64,000 bases of DNA from Bacteroides sp. (lineage in GTDB: Bacteria; Bacteroidota; Bacteroidia; Bacteroidales; Muribaculaceae), in assembly GCA_014802325.1 (NCBI GenBank), contig JAAVCK010000021.1, positions 29,853-93,852 on the forward strand, written 5' to 3'. The notes beneath the pieces were generated by a model, which saw only the letters and a list, made by a program, of their open reading frames with translations, made no database searches and was not told the origin of the DNA. This document shows, one piece after another, positions 25,622-34,072 of this stretch. A program made the position numbers and the translations under genes. Position 1 is the stretch's first letter. Each line of letters begins with the position of its first letter.

Positions 25622-26932
25622 TTGAGCACCTACATAATTGAAGGCGGTCATCGCCTCCACGGTTCCATCCAGCCTCAGGGCGCAAAAAACGAAGCTCTTC
25701 AGGTGATAAGCGCAACGCTCCTCACCCCCGAGCCCGTAATCATCCATAACGTCCCCGACATTCTTGATGTCACCAACCTCATAGGCCTGCTCGTGGCGAT
25801 GGGTGTGAAAGTGGAGAAATTGGCTCCGGGCAGTTACCGCTTTCAGGCCGACGATCTTAACGAAGAATATATATCGAGCACTGACTTCGTGGCCCGCTGC
25901 GCATCGCTTCGCGGCTCGGTGCTGGTGGTGGGTCCGCTGCTGGCCCGCACCGGTCAGGCTTATTTTGCCAAACCGGGCGGCGACAAGATCGGACGCCGCC
26001 GAGTGGACACCCACATAGCCGGATTCATAAAACTCGGAGCTATGATATGCTACAACGAGGAGCGTCAGGCCTACTATCTTGTGGCCGTCAATCATCTTAA
26101 AGGATGCTATATGCTTCTCGACGAGGCCTCGGTGACCGGTACGGCCAACATCATCATGGCTGCCGCCACAGCCGAAGGCGTCACTACTATCTACAATGCT
26201 GCTTGCGAGCCGTATATTCAGCAGCTCTGCCGCATGCTGGGCCGTATGGGTGTGAAGATCGAGGGCATCGGCAGCAATCTGCTCCGCATCCACGGCACTG
26301 ACCGCCTGCACGGCACCGAGCACACCGTGCTCCCCGACATGATAGAGGTAGGTTCGTTTATAGGCATGGCCGCGCTTACGGGTAGCGATCTTACCATCAC
26401 CGACGTATCGCCCGAAAATCTCGGTATAATTCCCGATGCATTCCGCCGTCTGGGCATAAACCTCACAGTGACCGACAGCGATATCATTGTGCCCGCGCAG
26501 GACACCTACGAAATCGAAAACAATCTTGACGGATCTATTCCCACCATAGCCGACGCCCCGTGGCCCGGCCTGACGCCCGACCTGCTCAGTGTGCTCCTTG
26601 TCACAGCCACGCAATGCAAGGGCAGTGTGCTCGTACACCAGAAAATGTTTGAGTCACGTCTGTTTTTTGTAGACCGGCTTATCGACATGGGCGCGCAGAT
26701 CATGCTCTGCGACCCTCACCGCGCCGTTGTGATAGGTCTCGACCACCGTTTTCCCCTGAGAGCCAACCGAATGCTGTCGCCCGACATACGTGCCGGTATA
26801 GCCATGCTCATAGCCGCCATGTCGGCCAACGGCGTAAGCCAGATCGACAACATTGACCAGATAGATCGCGGATATCAATCGATAGATACCCGACTTAACT
26901 CGATAGGTGCCTGCATCCACCGCCGCGATTAA
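25622..26932 (+). CDS. murA: UDP-N-acetylglucosamine 1-carboxyvinyltransferase, Cys-to-Asp type
   Basis: 436 residues, probably starting at TTG (25622). QGAKNEALQVISATLL provides the Lys-Asn pair that binds substrate, and ARCASLRGSVLVVGPLLAR is the conserved inositol-like fold core. In the active-site loop the classic PGGC reads PGGD (D121, PGGDKIGRRRVDTH), so the nucleophilic cysteine that fosfomycin alkylates is replaced by aspartate. The enzyme transfers enolpyruvate from PEP to UDP-GlcNAc. Known Asp-type MurA enzymes are active and fosfomycin-insensitive. Confidence 0.95.
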   Translation: MSTYIIEGGHRLHGSIQPQGAKNEALQVISATLLTPEPVIIHNVPDILDVTNLIGLLVAMGVKVEKLAPGSYRFQADDLNEEYISSTDFVARCASLRGSVLVVGPLLARTGQAYFAKPGGDKIGRRRVDTHIAGFIKLGAMICYNEERQAYYLVAVNHLKGCYMLLDEASVTGTANIIMAAATAEGVTTIYNAACEPYIQQLCRMLGRMGVKIEGIGSNLLRIHGTDRLHGTEHTVLPDMIEVGSFIGMAALTGSDLTITDVSPENLGIIPDAFRRLGINLTVTDSDIIVPAQDTYEIENNLDGSIPTIADAPWPGLTPDLLSVLLVTATQCKGSVLVHQKMFESRLFFVDRLIDMGAQIMLCDPHRAVVIGLDHRFPLRANRMLSPDIRAGIAMLIAAMSANGVSQIDNIDQIDRGYQSIDTRLNSIGACIHRRD

Positions 26933-26977
26933 CATATTGTAAGTCTGCACATATCATTCTTACAAATAACGTTAAAT

Positions 26978-27015
26978 ACCCGCCCCGCGATTAAACTTTA
27001 AGTCGCGGGGCGGGT
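26978..27015. terminator. strong hairpin after murA
   Basis: ACCCGCCCCGCGA and TCGCGGGGCGGGT form a perfect 13-bp stem around a 12-nt loop. There is no T-run on the plus strand, so it may end transcription without one, or stabilise the mRNA end. Confidence 0.6.
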
Positions 27016-27110
27016 CATATCTACGTAAGCCGCCCGAAAGGAGGCCTGCGAAACCGAAAACGATAAAAAATAAAAACTGAAAATATAAACTTCTAAAAAC
27101 TGAAAGAATT

Positions 27111-27632
27111 ATGAAAAAGACTATTTTAAGCCTCGCTGTATTATTTGCAACCTCATTCTCGTTCTCAGCCTTAGCTCAGGCTACCGCCGAAGGTGCTTCC
27201 TGCTCCGGCGACAAGACCGAATGCTGCGAGACCGTTCTCTTCGAGGGTATTACCCTCACCCCCGACCAGCAGACCAAGATTCAGGAGCTCAACGCTTCGC
27301 GTGCTCAGGCTGCTAAGGTAAAGAAAGAAGCTGCAAAGCAGAAAAAGGAAGCTGCCAAAGCCGACCGCAAGGCTAAAGCCGAAGCCAAGAAGGCCGACCG
27401 CAAGGACTATCTCAATAGCGTAAAGAGCGTGCTCACTCCCGACCAGTATGTCATCTTCCTCGAAAATGCCTACGTCAACGCTCCCGCCCGCATGGGCAAG
27501 CCTGACGGCAAGATTGGCAAAGCCCCCAAAGGCGACATGAAAGCATTCGGTGGCAAAAAAGGCAAGATGGTAGGCAAAAATGGTAAAATCGAAAGCCGCA
27601 TGAAAGCCAAGGCCGAAGCCGAAAACAAGTAA
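27111..27632 (+). CDS. secreted Lys/Ala-rich LTxxQ-like periplasmic protein
   Basis: 173 residues with signal peptide MKKTILSLAVLFATSFSFSALA. Two LTPDQ motifs (LTPDQQTKIQEL and LTPDQYVIF) flank a Lys/Ala-rich helical segment (AKVKKEAAKQKKEAAKADRK), resembling the Spy/CpxP LTxxQ family of periplasmic chaperones. The mature part also has a short Cys cluster (CSGDKTECCE). The C terminus is Gly/Lys-rich and probably disordered. It is monocistronic, between two terminators. Its role is uncertain; a stress-related envelope protein is the best guess. Confidence 0.7.
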   Translation: MKKTILSLAVLFATSFSFSALAQATAEGASCSGDKTECCETVLFEGITLTPDQQTKIQELNASRAQAAKVKKEAAKQKKEAAKADRKAKAEAKKADRKDYLNSVKSVLTPDQYVIFLENAYVNAPARMGKPDGKIGKAPKGDMKAFGGKKGKMVGKNGKIESRMKAKAEAENK

Positions 27633-27666
27633 ACATACATCCTTTATACAATCTCTCTCTTTTAAT

Positions 27667-27709
27667 AGCGGAGCTACCCCCCTCATCCGGGCGGCAGCTC
27701 CGCTTGTTT
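27667..27709 (+). terminator. intrinsic terminator after the LTxxQ-like gene
   Basis: AGCGGAGCT (27667-27675) pairs with AGCTCCGCT (27696-27704), followed by TGTTT. Confidence 0.65.
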
Positions 27710-27741
27710 AATCTGCGTAATCTGCGCTTCGCCACTACATT

Positions 27742-27772
27742 TTTGCTATTCTAAAACTTTTTCGTAACTTTA
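27742..27772 (+). promoter_or_regulatory. promoter of the envelope operon
   Basis: TTTG (27742-27745), a 19-nt spacer, and TAACTTTA (27765-27772), which departs from TAnnTTTG only in its last base. Confidence 0.6.
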
Positions 27773-27822
27773 CAGCCTCAAAAAGCCCCCCGACCGGGAG
27801 CATAATATCACGCCCGACTATA

Positions 27823-28569
27823 ATGAACCGACATTTCACACTTCATCTCACGGCACTCCTGCTCATGCTGCTGTGCTTTGCAAGTCCCGCTGCCGCCCAG
27901 GAGCGCTTCTCGCGCGGCATAGAGATGAACAAGTTCATCCCCAAGGGCCAGTGGATCACCGGCGTCAACGTAAGTTACACCCAGAGCGATCAGGACAATT
28001 ACCAGTTTCTCATCATCGAAAACATCAAAGGCGACACTTACTCGTTTAAGGTCAGCCCCATGCTGCTCTATGCCTTTCAGGACAATCTGGCACTGGGCGG
28101 ACGATTCTCCTACTCGCGCTCACGCACTCACCTCGACAATGCAAGCCTGATCCTCGACTCCGAGACGAGCTACGACATTAACAATCTCTACTCCATCAGC
28201 CACAACTATTCAGGCTACGTGGCGTTTCGCAACTACATTTCGCTCGGCAACTCCATGAGGTTTGCCTTCTTCAATGAGCTCCAGCTCAGCATAGGAGGCG
28301 GACAGTCAAAGCTCATCAACGGTAAGGGCGACGACATCACCGGTACGTATCAGCGCTCGTTTGACATAGGTGTAGGACTCACTCCCGGTATGATGATGTT
28401 TCTCAACAACTATTCAGCCATAGAAGTGAGCATCGGCGTGCTCGGCTTCGACTACTCCAGTTCGAAAGCCACCACCGATCAGATCTACGTGGCTCACACC
28501 GACTATAAGAGCGCCAACTTTAAAATCAACCTCTTTTCAATCTCCTTCGGAGTGGTATTCTATCTATGA
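27823..28569 (+). CDS. outer-membrane beta-barrel protein, paralogue 1
   Basis: 248 residues with a signal peptide ending AAA-QE. IPKGQWITGVNVSYTQSDQ and the alternating strand FKVSPMLLYAFQDNLALGG are repeated in the next gene as IPRGQWQFGLTASYGQLST and LKPTVSYFFGHNQSIGL, so the two are paralogues. The C terminus ends in a strand (FSISFGVVFYL). It is the first gene of a four-gene operon. Specific function is unknown; transport or structural envelope roles are both possible. Confidence 0.7.
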   Translation: MNRHFTLHLTALLLMLLCFASPAAAQERFSRGIEMNKFIPKGQWITGVNVSYTQSDQDNYQFLIIENIKGDTYSFKVSPMLLYAFQDNLALGGRFSYSRSRTHLDNASLILDSETSYDINNLYSISHNYSGYVAFRNYISLGNSMRFAFFNELQLSIGGGQSKLINGKGDDITGTYQRSFDIGVGLTPGMMMFLNNYSAIEVSIGVLGFDYSSSKATTDQIYVAHTDYKSANFKINLFSISFGVVFYL

Positions 28570-29549
28570 CACCTCAGCATCTCCACCGCATATTGGCCAC
28601 ACTGCTGGTGTCGGTAGCCGCCACACTCGGACTGTCGGCAGCCGAGCCGTTTGACTCGTTTTCATTTCTCGACGGGCCCGACACCTCTACGGCTTTACCC
28701 ACAGTGTGCCCCGCCGACTCCATGACTCCCGGACCCGTGACAATAGAGGCACCCGACTCACTGCCCCGACGCCGCAACGGCAAGATAGTGATAGCCGACA
28801 TCGACCCCGAGATTCTCAACCGCCGCGTGATAGTAGGCCGCGATACGGTCAACTTCATCATACCCCAGCGCAATTACGGACGCTATGACCGTGGCCTGTT
28901 CAATTTCCTGTTCATACCCCGCGGCCAGTGGCAATTCGGCCTCACGGCTTCATACGGACAGCTCTCCACCGAAGACGTGCAGATACTCTCCGTGCTCAAT
29001 AATCTCAATCTCAAGGGCACGCTCTATACCCTCAAGCCCACCGTGAGCTATTTCTTCGGCCATAATCAGAGTATCGGTCTGCGATTCACATACTCGCGCG
29101 GCGAACTCGACCTGACCGGTCTGTCGGTAGACATCGACGACGATATGAGCTTCTCGCTCAGCGGTGTAAGCTACTACTCCAATTCCTACACCGGCTCGGT
29201 ATTCTACCGCAACTATGTGGGCCTGAGCGAACAAAAGCGCTTTGCCGTGTTCAATGAAGTGGAGTTGGGTGTGGGCAGCGGTGCTTCGCGCTTCAAGCGA
29301 CTCTATAACGGCGAGCCGCGCGACACCCGCACCATGACCACTAAACTCGGTCTGAACTTCTCGCCGGGCGTGTGTGTGTTTATCATGGACAATGTGTGCT
29401 TCAATGTGTCGTTCGGTGTATTCGGCCTTCATATTACCCACGAGCGGCAGGTGACCGACGGCGTGGAGGAAGGCTCGCGCACTTCGTCGGGTGCCAACTT
29501 CCGCTTCAACTTGTTTAACATTAACTTCGGATTAGGTGTCAACATTTAA
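28566..29549 (+). CDS. outer-membrane beta-barrel protein, paralogue 2
   Basis: 327 residues. Its ATG overlaps the previous stop codon (ATGA). After a signal peptide (about 25 residues, ending SAAEP) there is a Pro/Asp-rich spacer of about 75 residues that paralogue 1 lacks, then the same barrel (FIPRGQWQFGLTASYG onwards). The last strand is NFGLGVNI. The extra N-terminal region could be a periplasmic linker or plug. Confidence 0.7.
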   Translation: MTPQHLHRILATLLVSVAATLGLSAAEPFDSFSFLDGPDTSTALPTVCPADSMTPGPVTIEAPDSLPRRRNGKIVIADIDPEILNRRVIVGRDTVNFIIPQRNYGRYDRGLFNFLFIPRGQWQFGLTASYGQLSTEDVQILSVLNNLNLKGTLYTLKPTVSYFFGHNQSIGLRFTYSRGELDLTGLSVDIDDDMSFSLSGVSYYSNSYTGSVFYRNYVGLSEQKRFAVFNEVELGVGSGASRFKRLYNGEPRDTRTMTTKLGLNFSPGVCVFIMDNVCFNVSFGVFGLHITHERQVTDGVEEGSRTSSGANFRFNLFNINFGLGVNI

Positions 29550-31119
29550 ATCATTCGTGCGGGCATTCGCCGCCATCGCGTGTGGAGTCATGCTGATGCA
29601 GGGCTGTATAAAAAACGATATACCCTATCCCCGCATACGTCCGCAGTTTCTGAGTTTCGAAGTGCTCGACGAGCTCCAGCCCGCAGCCATCGACACAATC
29701 AACTCCACCATAACACTCTATCTCGACGAGACCGCCGACCCGACAGATGTGGTGGTGAAGGAATTTTTCCTCACCCCGGCCGGAGCTGTATGGAATGACT
29801 CGGTGGCATTTCTCAACGGCATAGATCTTTCTTCGCCCGTCACCACCACCGTGGCGCTCTATCAGACCTACTCGTGGGAAGTGACCGCCGTGCAGAATAT
29901 CGAGCGATACTTTACGGTGGAAAATCAGGTAGGCACGTCGACCATCGACGCTGTGGCTCACCGCGTCATAGCCTATGTCACCGACCGCACTCCGCTCGAC
30001 GCCGTAAAAGTCACGTCGATAAAACTCGCCGGCCCTGAGGCCGTGATGGAGCCGTCGCTCGAAGGCACCACCGTGGACTTCAACGGACCCGTGACGGTGG
30101 ATGTGACCGAACACGGCCGCACCGTGCGCTGGACCATATATATCACCGCCACCGAATCCACCGTCACCACTGACCGTGTCGACGCATGGTCGCAGGTGGC
30201 TTGGGTCTACGGCACAGCCGAGGCCGGAAAAGACAACGGCGTGGAATACCGCAAAGCCGGCTCTGAAGAATGGATACGTGTGCCCGAGGCCGACGTGACC
30301 CACAATGGCGGCTCGTTCACCGCATGCATTTCACCCCTCGACCCGCTGTCGGACTACCAGGCGCGCACCTACTCCGGCTCTGACTACGGTGAAGTGGTCG
30401 ATTTCACCACCTACGGTACAGCTCAGCTCCCCAACAGCTCGCTCGACGAGTGGTGGCTCGACGGCAAGGTGTGGAATCCCTGGGCCGAAGGCTCCACCTC
30501 GTTCTGGGACACGGGTAATAAAGGTGCTTCCACTCTGGGACCGAGCAATACCCAGCCCTCCGACGACACTCCTACCGGCACCGGACGCTCGGCCTGTCTT
30601 GAAACCCGATTCGTAGGTATAGGTATGCTCGGCAAACTCGCTGCCGGCAATCTCTTTGCGGGCAGCTACGTTCGCACCGACGGCACCAACGGTATTCTCA
30701 GCTTCGGACGCGACTTCACCTTCCGCCCTACACGCCTTAACTGCTGGGTGAAATACCACTCTGCTCCAATCAGCTCCACCACCGAAGGATTCGGTGACCT
30801 TAAGGATCGCCCCGATACGGCTGTGGTGTGGATAGCCCTCATTGACTCACCCGAACCGTTCGAGATACGCACCAATCCCAAAAACAGGCAGCTCTTCGAC
30901 CCCGACGGCCCTGAGGTAGTGGGTTATGGCATGATGCAACTTGGCCGTGATTATCTCGAATGGGAGAAAATTTCAGTGCCCGTGAACTATAAGTCGACTT
31001 CGCGCGTTCCTAAGTATGTATTGGTTGTCGCTTCCGCCTCAAAATACGGCGATTATTTCACCGGAGGCAATGGATCTATCCTTTACATCGACGATTTCTC
31101 ACTCGACTATTTTTATTAA
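29536..31119 (+). CDS. PCMD-domain lipoprotein (putative carbohydrate metabolism domain)
   Basis: 527 residues starting at GTG (29536), 14 nt inside the previous gene. Signal and lipobox region VMLMQGC (Cys about residue 24). Two Ig-like strands-rich segments occupy residues 35-215, then a linker, and the C-terminal half (from about residue 290, SLDEWWLDGKVWNPW... to ...ILYIDDFSLDYFY) is the PCMD beta-sandwich seen in Bacteroidetes surface lipoproteins. The aromatic W-rich face suggests binding of glycans. Together with the two barrels upstream it may form an outer-membrane assembly, which is inference from gene order. Confidence 0.75.
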   Translation: MSTFKSFVRAFAAIACGVMLMQGCIKNDIPYPRIRPQFLSFEVLDELQPAAIDTINSTITLYLDETADPTDVVVKEFFLTPAGAVWNDSVAFLNGIDLSSPVTTTVALYQTYSWEVTAVQNIERYFTVENQVGTSTIDAVAHRVIAYVTDRTPLDAVKVTSIKLAGPEAVMEPSLEGTTVDFNGPVTVDVTEHGRTVRWTIYITATESTVTTDRVDAWSQVAWVYGTAEAGKDNGVEYRKAGSEEWIRVPEADVTHNGGSFTACISPLDPLSDYQARTYSGSDYGEVVDFTTYGTAQLPNSSLDEWWLDGKVWNPWAEGSTSFWDTGNKGASTLGPSNTQPSDDTPTGTGRSACLETRFVGIGMLGKLAAGNLFAGSYVRTDGTNGILSFGRDFTFRPTRLNCWVKYHSAPISSTTEGFGDLKDRPDTAVVWIALIDSPEPFEIRTNPKNRQLFDPDGPEVVGYGMMQLGRDYLEWEKISVPVNYKSTSRVPKYVLVVASASKYGDYFTGGNGSILYIDDFSLDYFY

Positions 31120-31122
31120 ATT

Positions 31123-31842
31123 ATGAAAAGAATTTTCACCATTCTCTTTGCGGCGGTTGTCATGATGACTGGCTCGCAAGCCTCGGCTCAGTTCAACCTT
31201 GGTAATATTCTCGGTAAAGTAACAGGTAATCAGGAAACTACCGCAGAAAGTAATGATTCCACCGGCTCAGCGGCAGCCAATACCGGCTCCGGTCTGGGAG
31301 GCCTGATCAAAGGCGTCACCGACGCTATCGGCCTCACTTCGAGCGACGTCGATGTAAAAGACATGGTTGGCACATGGAGCTACTCCGGTCCGGCCGTTGT
31401 GTTCAAGAGCGACAATCTTCTTCTCAAAGCCGGCGGCGCTGCTGCTTCGGCCACTGTAGAAAACAAACTTAAAGATTACTATAAAATAGCCGGCTTCGAG
31501 AGCCTCAAACTCACCATCGAATCTGACTCTACATTTACCTTCAAGGTGAAATCCATCCCTCTGCAGGGTACTATAACCCGCAACACCGAGACGGGCAACT
31601 TCTACTTCACATTCAAGGCATTCAAAAAGATCAGCCTCGGCAAGATGGAAGCCTACGTGTCGATCAGCGGTGGAAAGACCATGTCACTCACATTCGACGT
31701 GAGCGGTCTGCTCAAGATTGTGGAAAAGGCCGGAAGCATCACCGGCAACTCTACCCTCAAGGGTGTGACCGAACTGCTCAACCAGTATGAGGGCCTTACG
31801 GCAGGATGGAAACTCACCAAAACGGCCGACACTCAGAAATAA
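31123..31842 (+). CDS. DUF4923 family lipocalin-like secreted protein
   Basis: 239 residues with signal peptide (MKRIFTILFAAVVMMTGSQASA). After a Ser/Gly-rich spacer, DMVGTWSYSGPAVVFKSDNLL and SDSTFTFKVKSIPLQGTITRN form the first strands of a lipocalin-like barrel, the signature of DUF4923. The function of this family is unknown. The gene starts 3 nt after the PCMD gene and is followed by a strong terminator, so it closes the operon. Confidence 0.8.
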   Translation: MKRIFTILFAAVVMMTGSQASAQFNLGNILGKVTGNQETTAESNDSTGSAAANTGSGLGGLIKGVTDAIGLTSSDVDVKDMVGTWSYSGPAVVFKSDNLLLKAGGAAASATVENKLKDYYKIAGFESLKLTIESDSTFTFKVKSIPLQGTITRNTETGNFYFTFKAFKKISLGKMEAYVSISGGKTMSLTFDVSGLLKIVEKAGSITGNSTLKGVTELLNQYEGLTAGWKLTKTADTQK

Positions 31843-31880
31843 CCCTACCCCCTCCCGGGTAAGCTGAAATAATCGAATAT

Positions 31881-31921
31881 ATATAGCCCGCGCAGCCATC
31901 AGTCGGCCACGCGGGCTATAT
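31881..31921 (+). terminator. terminator of the envelope operon
   Basis: ATATAGCCCGCG (31881-31892) pairs perfectly with CGCGGGCTATAT (31910-31921); the stem is followed by TAATTT. Confidence 0.75.
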
Positions 31922-32020
31922 TAATTTGCATCAGGTATCGGAAGACACGGGGCAATAATCCGCCTGTTGCGTTAACATAATTTCACACAGCCATTACTAT
32001 TTACCGCCCACCCTCGGGAG

Positions 32021-32028
32021 TAAATTTG
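32021..32028 (+). promoter_or_regulatory. -7 box of the small-protein gene
   Basis: TAAATTTG lies 49 nt upstream of the ATG at 32078. Confidence 0.5.
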
Positions 32029-32077
32029 CATCGTAAACATTCAAGCAACTATTCACCTCTCAATAATCAATCCGACT

Positions 32078-32275
32078 ATGACCTCAGCTTTTACCATCTC
32101 GCCCCGCGTGATCCACACCATCAGCTCACTTCCGGCCGAAGACCGCGACGTGATCACCACCGCTCTTGCGCGCGAACTGATATTGGGTGTCGACGTGACG
32201 ACATCACTGTCGCCCATACAGGCCATACTCTATGCGATAGTGCGCCAATACGTGCGGCAGGACTCCGTTCAGTGA
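32078..32275 (+). CDS. conserved small protein (65 aa)
   Basis: 65 residues (ISPRVIHTISSLPAEDRDVI then ALARELILGVD and SPIQAILYAIVRQYVRQD). There is no signal peptide or membrane helix, and the hydrophobicity pattern indicates three amphipathic helices. It resembles small Bacteroidales proteins of unknown function that I recall with the core LPAEDR/ELILG. A promoter box is present upstream. The end overlaps the convergent membrane-protein gene by 7 nt. Confidence 0.65.
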   Translation: MTSAFTISPRVIHTISSLPAEDRDVITTALARELILGVDVTTSLSPIQAILYAIVRQYVRQDSVQ

Positions 32276-33003
32276 GTGTGTCGGTAGATATACCGGGCCA
32301 GACCGTAGATATAGCGGCGGAATCCCGGACGATAACATAGCAGCCGATCCATCCAGCCCATGCGGGGCTGAAAGAATTTTACGGCCATCCCTACATATAT
32401 CATGGCGAACAGTGTGCCTGTGCCCACTACATTAAACAGCCACGCACCGAAATACACATATCCCAGCGCCACGGCCATCACCACCAGAGCCACATCTACA
32501 AAAATCTTCACCCGCGCAAACGGCTTGCCGGTAACACGGCTTATAGCCACCGGCAGTCCTTCGCCGGGCATAGTCACTGATCCGCAGCGCAACTCCATGG
32601 CTATGCCCACGGCCAGCACCGTGCATCCGGCCGCCTGCGCTGCCATCTGCCACGGAAGCGTAGCGGGGACAAACATGGCGGTCAGGCTCATGTTGACATC
32701 GAGAAGGAAGCCGAACACAAATCCTATCACGAGCTGAAACAGCTGCACGGCCTGAAACTTGCGGCGAAGCAGCAATATCTGTAATCCCACGAGCACACCG
32801 TTCATCACATATGTATACTCGCCTATGGTCCACGCCGGAGCCTCGCCGGCCGCCCCTGCAAGAGTCATTACAAACGGTATAGTGGAGATGACGCTGCTCC
32901 CCAGTGCCGACCGCACACACATAGCTACTCCGAGCGTCATTACAAACAGTGAGACAAGCAACAACACATGTTGCCACACGAATCCTATTACTTTTTCTTT
33001 CAT
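32269..33003 (-). CDS. YitT/YczE-like integral membrane protein
   Basis: 244 residues with about five to six membrane helices. The N-terminal stretch (VSLFVMTLGVAMCVRSALGSSVIS) and the conserved turn CGSVTMPGEGLPVAISRVTG followed by KIFVDVALVVMAVAL are typical of the YczE/YitT/DUF6198 membrane family, function unknown. The -7 box TAACTTTG lies upstream on the minus strand. Confidence 0.75.
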   Translation of the reverse strand: MKEKVIGFVWQHVLLLVSLFVMTLGVAMCVRSALGSSVISTIPFVMTLAGAAGEAPAWTIGEYTYVMNGVLVGLQILLLRRKFQAVQLFQLVIGFVFGFLLDVNMSLTAMFVPATLPWQMAAQAAGCTVLAVGIAMELRCGSVTMPGEGLPVAISRVTGKPFARVKIFVDVALVVMAVALGYVYFGAWLFNVVGTGTLFAMIYVGMAVKFFQPRMGWMDRLLCYRPGFRRYIYGLARYIYRHTH

Positions 33004-33024
33004 TGTACCTTAAAAAACTCACCG

Positions 33025-33032
33025 CAAAGTTA
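33025..33032 (-). promoter_or_regulatory. -7 box of the YitT-like gene
   Basis: TAACTTTG on the minus strand, 21 nt before the ATG at 33003. It is divergent from the promoter of the M48 protease gene. Confidence 0.5.
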
Positions 33033-33054
33033 GGCAAAAATCAGCAGAGTTGAT

Positions 33055-33062
33055 TAACTTTG
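33055..33062 (+). promoter_or_regulatory. -7 box of the M48 protease gene
   Basis: TAACTTTG lies 30 nt upstream of the ATG at 33093. This excludes the earlier ATG at 33060 as the start. Confidence 0.55.
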
Positions 33063-33092
33063 CATAAAATTCAACCTAAGTTCAGTTTCACA

Positions 33093-33893
33093 ATGAAGAA
33101 TTCTTTATTACGTATTATGGGCGTACTCATGCTCATGGCATGTGTTGCCCCCGCCTACGCTCAGTTCAATCTGGGCAAGGCTATCAATGCTGCCGGAAAG
33201 GCCGCCAAGGCTTTCACGCTCACTGACGCACAGATGGCCGAATATGTCAAGGAATCGGTCGACTGGATGGACAAGAACAACCCCGTGCTCGACGAAGACA
33301 ACCCCTACACCCAGCGTCTGCGCCGTCTGACCGAAGGTATCACCGACGCCGACGGCATACCCTTGAACTTCAAGGTATACGATGTGATCGACATCAACGC
33401 ATTTGCTTGCCCCGACGGCAGTGTGAGAGTATTCTCATCGCTTATGGACATCATGAACGACGACGAGCTCATGGGAGTGATAGGCCATGAGATAGGCCAC
33501 GTGATGAAGCATCACTCTAAAAATCAGTTTAAGCACGAGCTCCTCACCGGCGCCCTCAAAGACGCCGTGGCATCTACCGGAGGTAAGGCCGCTCAGCTCA
33601 CCGAGTCGCAGCTCGGCACACTCGGCCAGTCGCTCATGAGTGCCAAATATTCGCAGAAGCAGGAAAAGGAAGCCGACGACTGCGGCTATGATTTCCTCGT
33701 GTCGAAGGGTCGTAATCCCTGGGGCATCGTGATGTCGTTTGAGAAACTCCAGTCGATGGAAGGCGACAACAAGCAGAGCTACATCAACAAGATGTTCTCG
33801 TCGCACCCCGAGACCAAGGCCCGCATCGAGGCCATGACCAAGCGCTGCGTCAAGGACGGTTTCGAGCGCCCCGAAGCCACACCGGCCGAGTGA
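33093..33893 (+). CDS. periplasmic M48 family metalloprotease
   Basis: 266 residues. Signal peptide (MKNSLLRIMGVLMLMACVAPAYA). The zinc motif HEIGH within GVIGHEIGHVMKHHSK and the third ligand in EKEADDCGYDFL are intact, and FACPDGSVRVFSSLMD is the strand before the active site. Periplasmic M48 proteases of this size (LoiP/YcaL-like) degrade misfolded outer-membrane proteins. No membrane helix beyond the signal peptide is seen. Transcription ends at the hairpin 36 nt after the stop. Confidence 0.9.
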   Translation: MKNSLLRIMGVLMLMACVAPAYAQFNLGKAINAAGKAAKAFTLTDAQMAEYVKESVDWMDKNNPVLDEDNPYTQRLRRLTEGITDADGIPLNFKVYDVIDINAFACPDGSVRVFSSLMDIMNDDELMGVIGHEIGHVMKHHSKNQFKHELLTGALKDAVASTGGKAAQLTESQLGTLGQSLMSAKYSQKQEKEADDCGYDFLVSKGRNPWGIVMSFEKLQSMEGDNKQSYINKMFSSHPETKARIEAMTKRCVKDGFERPEATPAE

Positions 33894-33929
33894 CGTCAGA
33901 ATTAAAAAAACTCTATCACCACTTTTACA

Positions 33930-33957
33930 GGGGACTTGCTCGCAAGCCCCTTTTTTT
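33930..33957 (+). terminator. intrinsic terminator of the M48 gene
   Basis: A GGGG-A-CTTGC / GCAAG-CCCC stem is followed by seven T. It lies inside the long upstream extension of the next ORF, showing that the extension is not coding. Confidence 0.85.
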
Positions 33958-34002
33958 GTGCATTTTCATGCCACGGATAGTGATAGGTAGCGTTTTTTTG
34001 AT

Positions 34003-34010
34003 TATCTTTG
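34003..34010 (+). promoter_or_regulatory. -7 box of the DMT transporter gene
   Basis: TATCTTTG, 62 nt before the chosen ATG. A -33 element is not clear. Confidence 0.45.
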
Positions 34011-34072
34011 CGAAAGAAACAAGAAAATCGCAGGAACACTTTCTGCAAAAAACATATCCGAATACTATCACC

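Noticed and set aside
33890..34072. N-terminal extension of the DMT transporter ORF
   Set aside because: The extension spans an intrinsic terminator and a -7 promoter box.
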